Below are positions 5,576 to 8,287 of a stretch of 8,287 nucleotides of DNA, piece by piece. The DNA comes from UBA7985 sp049612785 (GTDB taxonomy: Bacteria; Pseudomonadota; Alphaproteobacteria; UBA7985). The DNA is taken from positions 1 to 8,287 of the forward strand of contig JBMZBW010000108.1 of assembly GCA_049612785.1 (NCBI GenBank). Reading direction: 5' to 3'. Numbering within the stretch: position 1 is the stretch's first letter; the number at the start of each line of letters is the position of its first letter. The position numbers and the translations under genes are program-made. The notes under the pieces are model-generated. The model made no database searches and had not been told where the DNA came from. It worked only from the letters and a program-made list of their open reading frames with translations.

Positions 5576-6636
5576 TGAAACTGCTGTCACTGGCTCTTTT
5601 GGCCCTGGGAGCTCTCGCACTTCCCAATGGTGCGCAGGCTCTTACCGTTTCAATTCTGTGGGACGCGTCCAACAAGACGGGTTCCAGCTGGTCCGAGCAT
5701 GTCCAAACCGGTCTTGCTCTTTCTCTGGACAATGATGAAGAGATCGAAGTTCGCGCGCCGGTTGCCTATCAGGGCTCAAGCGGCTTTGCCGAGGCGGTAT
5801 CCGAATTGAATGCCGACGTCATCATTACGGACTTGGCCGAGGCCAGCGACCTTTTCGAAACGGCAGACGCCAAACCGCTGTTCATCAACCTGAGTCCTGT
5901 CATTGCAGACACATGCAATCGCGATACGGTGCATCTGGCAGGCGACGTTGCAATCGGGCGACTGGCTGCGATTTACATGAATGGCCTGGACGCACAGCGA
6001 ACCTTTGCTTTTGTGAAGGAAAATGACGAAGGCAAGAAGCATCTTGAAGACTTCCGGCGCGCCTTTACCGGCGGTCTAGGCGGTGCTGCGTTTGCGCAGA
6101 AAGATCAATCCGATTTCGACAACGAAATTGCAATCCTCCGGGTCACCAAGGCCGATGGCGCTTATTTTGACCTCGAGGGTGAAGCGCTCTACGGCTATCT
6201 GGATGCCTTTGCCAGCGGAGTTGTTTCCGAAAACCTCAGTACTGTGACGACCTCAAAAATCGATTATGACCGGCTGTCCGAAGAAACCCGCAAAGCACTG
6301 GGCTCCATGACCCTGGTATCAGCGTGGAACCCGGATACCGTGGACGCCGCTGACTTTAAAGCAGCCTTCAACACCCGCCTTGGTGAGGACCCCAGCTTTG
6401 CCGGCCTCATGGGTTATGAAGCAGGCGATCTTTTGACGCGCGCGATGACAGGCAGTCAGGAATCGCTGTTTGACAATGTCGTCGCTCTATCTTGGCAATC
6501 ACCGCGTGGCCCGGTTTCCTTTGACCCCCATGGTTACGCCATCGTGCCGGTGGGCGCCTACAGCTTTACTGAGGCCGCACTGTCGCTCAAGGGGCGGATT
6601 TCAGTCCCAACGCAGCACGCCTGCAACGCCAGTTAA
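5575..6636 (+). CDS. Periplasmic type I solute-binding-protein-like protein (branched-chain amino acid family fold)
   Basis: A 353-aa protein with a signal peptide cut after GAQA (residue 22). The rest follows the two-lobed LivJ/Peripla_BP_6 pattern: VSILWDASNKTGSSWSEHVQTGLALSL at the start, VIITD and PLFINLSPV strands, HLAGDVAIGRLAAIYM, FAFVKENDEGKKHLEDFRRAF, a middle SAWNPDT and the GYEAGDLLTRAM helix. Only two cysteines are seen in the mature protein, Cys114 and Cys350 near the C-terminus, possibly a disulfide. The start is supported by AGGGGA at 5562-5567, 7 nt upstream, and by the 1-nt overlap with the preceding stop, which suggests translational coupling. Such proteins usually feed an ABC transporter, yet no permease or ATPase gene is visible. 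Its place between surface-protein genes suggests a structural, sensory or ligand-delivery role instead. The ligand is unknown. Confidence 0.72.
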   Translation: MKLLSLALLALGALALPNGAQALTVSILWDASNKTGSSWSEHVQTGLALSLDNDEEIEVRAPVAYQGSSGFAEAVSELNADVIITDLAEASDLFETADAKPLFINLSPVIADTCNRDTVHLAGDVAIGRLAAIYMNGLDAQRTFAFVKENDEGKKHLEDFRRAFTGGLGGAAFAQKDQSDFDNEIAILRVTKADGAYFDLEGEALYGYLDAFASGVVSENLSTVTTSKIDYDRLSEETRKALGSMTLVSAWNPDTVDAADFKAAFNTRLGEDPSFAGLMGYEAGDLLTRAMTGSQESLFDNVVALSWQSPRGPVSFDPHGYAIVPVGAYSFTEAALSLKGRISVPTQHACNAS

Positions 6637-6659
6637 GGTCGGACGGGGAATCCACTGCG

Positions 6660-8287
6660 GTGAACAGGGACTTGCTGCCCAGGCGCGGCGTTCGACGCTT
6701 GAGGCTGCTTGGCGCTCTTTACCTGATTCTGGCTGTTGTTGGCCTGTCTTTGCCAGTGGCGGAGGCGCAGGTCATCAACACGGGTCCCTTGTTCATTTCC
6801 AGCAATGAAATCGTCACCATTGAGAACGATTTCATTCAGGCCGACCGCTCACAGCAAACCACCAATCAAGGAACCCTGCTGATATCCGGCACCCTTCGCT
6901 TCGTTGATGGCGTGATCAACGAGGTGGGTGGTATTCTGCACGGTGGTTGGTTTCAACAACCCGGCGAGCCTCAAGAAAGGCCCGATTTTCACACAATTTT
7001 TCGCGCTGGTGCCCAAGCTGCGAACCCCAGCGCGGCATTGGATGGCGGCGGGACCGACGCCCTGATTGACGGTCCGGTTCGCCGCACGGGTGGGGGAACA
7101 TTCGTATTTCCAACCGGGGACGTCAGCGCGGGGCAAGCCTACCGAGGGCTACTTGGACTAGAGGCCCCTACCAACGCAGGGGATGTCGATGTTCTCTATT
7201 TTTGGCGCGACGGGTTGCAGGACTTCGGCGCTCGACTGGGGACCCTTTTGCTCGGGGTTACAGACCGGGAATACTGGCGCGTGTGGTCCGATGAAGCGAT
7301 CCATGTGTCGCCCATGTACGAAGGAACCAGCGCCATTGGTGCGCTGCTGGATAGCGCACCACAGAACGCCCTGACCCACCTCACTTTGGCCGGTTGGGAT
7401 GGGAATCAGTGGGTGGATCTAGATGGTCAGGCGGGCAGTCGCTCCAGCCTTTCCAGCGGTTTTGTCACGTCACACCTGGACCAGCCCCGCGCCTTTCTAG
7501 CTTTGACCCTCGCGGTAAGGCTGGAAGGTGATGGCGACAGCGACGGCGACGGCGTTTCTAACGACACAGAATGGGATGCCGACGGTGATGGTCAGGGACC
7601 TGACGACAGTGATGGTGATGGCACCCCTGATTACCTTGATACCGATGACGACAATGATGGGTTCCCCACGCGTGATGAAGACTGGGACCAATCCGGCTCA
7701 TCCATTGACGATGATAGAGATGGCGACGGAATACCGGACTATCTTGACCCGGCAGCAGGCGATGCAGTGCGGCTTTGGGTTACCAAGTCGGCCAGCCGGG
7801 ATACACTGTCCGTCGGTGAAACGATTGTCTGGACTCTGACTCTGGAAAATCGCTCTCCCTTTGCGGTGGTCGCTACCCTGATCGACGTTCTGCCAAAGGG
7901 ATTGGCAACAGACCCAGCAGCGTTGCGGACGGAAACTCAGGGAGAATTTGGACTTCCAGAAGCGGAAACGCTGACCACGATCCGTCACCCACAGCTGAAG
8001 CCAAATGGTATTGTCCTGCATTGGCCAGATTTACAGCTTGCAGCCGGTGAAACCCATCAGCTGCAGTTTCGCACTCAGGCGACAATCGGCATGGACGCGG
8101 GCAGCCACACGAATTTTGCTTATGCCATGACGGGCAGCGCGCCTTCTCGTGCGTTTTCCAATTTAGCCTCCCAAACCTTTTCCCTGAAGCAGGATCAGCA
8201 GCTTGCCTGTGCCACGGTGATTGGGCGGGTGTTCAACGACAAAAACGCCAACGGCGCGCCAGATCCCCTTGAGCCGGGGATTGCGGG
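6660..8287 (+). CDS. Large exported surface protein with thrombospondin type 3 repeats, DUF11 and SdrD-B-like domains (3' end outside window)
   Basis: The frame stays open from GTG 6660 to the window end (542 codons plus 2 nt). GGGGA at 6645-6649 lies 10 nt upstream and no in-frame ATG precedes the hydrophobic signal segment, so GTG is the best start. The signal peptide has an Arg-rich start and probably ends after AEA (residue 36). Residues 37 to about 285 form an unrecognised N-terminal region with short beta-like motifs. Residues 291-363 are Asp/Gly-rich DxDGDG repeats of thrombospondin type 3 type, which bind calcium. Residues 370 to about 500 (VTKSASRDTLSVGETIVWTLTLENRS...) are a DUF11 domain. 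From about residue 520, GRVFNDKNANGAPDPLEPGIAG starts an SdrD-B-like domain. Related large proteobacterial proteins often end in an OmpA-like domain, which cannot be checked here. It starts 23 nt after the binding-protein gene, so is probably in the same operon. A cell-surface, calcium-stabilised adhesin or scaffold role is inferred. Confidence 0.83.
   Translation, partial: MNRDLLPRRGVRRLRLLGALYLILAVVGLSLPVAEAQVINTGPLFISSNEIVTIENDFIQADRSQQTTNQGTLLISGTLRFVDGVINEVGGILHGGWFQQPGEPQERPDFHTIFRAGAQAANPSAALDGGGTDALIDGPVRRTGGGTFVFPTGDVSAGQAYRGLLGLEAPTNAGDVDVLYFWRDGLQDFGARLGTLLLGVTDREYWRVWSDEAIHVSPMYEGTSAIGALLDSAPQNALTHLTLAGWDGNQWVDLDGQAGSRSSLSSGFVTSHLDQPRAFLALTLAVRLEGDGDSDGDGVSNDTEWDADGDGQGPDDSDGDGTPDYLDTDDDNDGFPTRDEDWDQSGSSIDDDRDGDGIPDYLDPAAGDAVRLWVTKSASRDTLSVGETIVWTLTLENRSPFAVVATLIDVLPKGLATDPAALRTETQGEFGLPEAETLTTIRHPQLKPNGIVLHWPDLQLAAGETHQLQFRTQATIGMDAGSHTNFAYAMTGSAPSRAFSNLASQTFSLKQDQQLACATVIGRVFNDKNANGAPDPLEPGIA
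7530..7748 (+). repeat. Asp/Gly codon repeat encoding calcium-binding type 3 repeats
   Basis: Runs of GAT/GAC-GGY codons encode DGDSDGDG, DADGDG, DSDGDGTPDYLD, DTDDDNDG and DRDGDGIPDYLD. The spacing of Asp residues is that of thrombospondin type 3 calcium loops. The low-complexity DNA also creates a Met/Thr-rich frame at 7528-7839 that is an artefact. Confidence 0.8.

Noticed and set aside
6470..6808. 112-codon frame bridging the binding-protein and surface-protein genes
   Set aside because: It overlaps two well-supported genes in another frame and is Arg/Ser-rich, as expected of a shadow.
7530..7748. CRISPR or tandem DNA repeat array
   Set aside because: The periodicity is codon-level Asp/Gly repetition within one open frame, with no spacer structure.
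7528..7839. 103-codon Met/Thr-rich plus-strand frame
   Set aside because: It is the shifted reading of the GAT-GGY calcium-repeat codons; the true frame continues from 6660 without a stop.

Overview
The window looks like chromosome from a Gram-negative, probably marine or environmental proteobacterium. This rests on AAGGA/GGAG-type ribosome binding sites, proteobacterial Sec signal peptides, a DUF1801 protein and a DUF11/SdrD-type surface protein. The genus cannot be told from the sequence, and I see no integrase, transposase or tRNA.

Left part (1-1674). A minus-strand gene leaves the window at position 1; only the 19-codon signal-peptide end is visible. Pointing the other way is a two-gene unit: a xylose-isomerase-like TIM-barrel sugar (phosphate) isomerase/epimerase with a complete E-D-H-E metal site, then a DUF1801 gene 4 nt downstream. 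The DUF1801 frame is interrupted by an in-frame amber codon at codon 24. A LacI-family-like palindrome (AAACCGGTTT core) lies upstream of the isomerase gene, which suggests sugar-responsive control.

Middle (1675-2388). About 700 bases hold no gene I can support. They contain an AT-rich block (27.5% GC over 1741-1860 by hand count), two copies of the octamer TGACGTCA (a third lies just inside the next gene) and several small inverted repeats, including overlapping, mutually exclusive hairpins just before the next gene.

Right part (2389-8287). Four same-strand genes all encode exported proteins. Two are paralogues ending in a Peptidase_S74 / chaperone-of-endosialidase domain (689 and 329 aa), both keeping the Ser-Asp-x-x-x-Lys self-cleavage signature. 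The third is a periplasmic type I solute-binding-protein-like protein with no transporter genes beside it. The fourth is a large surface protein with calcium-binding thrombospondin type 3 repeats, a DUF11 domain and the start of an SdrD-B-like domain, cut by the window end. The last three are tightly packed (1-nt overlap, then 23 nt); the first two are separated by 127 nt with two strong hairpins.

The S74 domain is best known from phage tail fibres, where it drives trimerisation and is then cut off. Here it sits on signal-peptide-bearing chromosomal proteins beside a calcium-repeat surface protein. My working inference is a secreted or cell-surface trimeric fibre apparatus of host origin. This is the part most worth following up.
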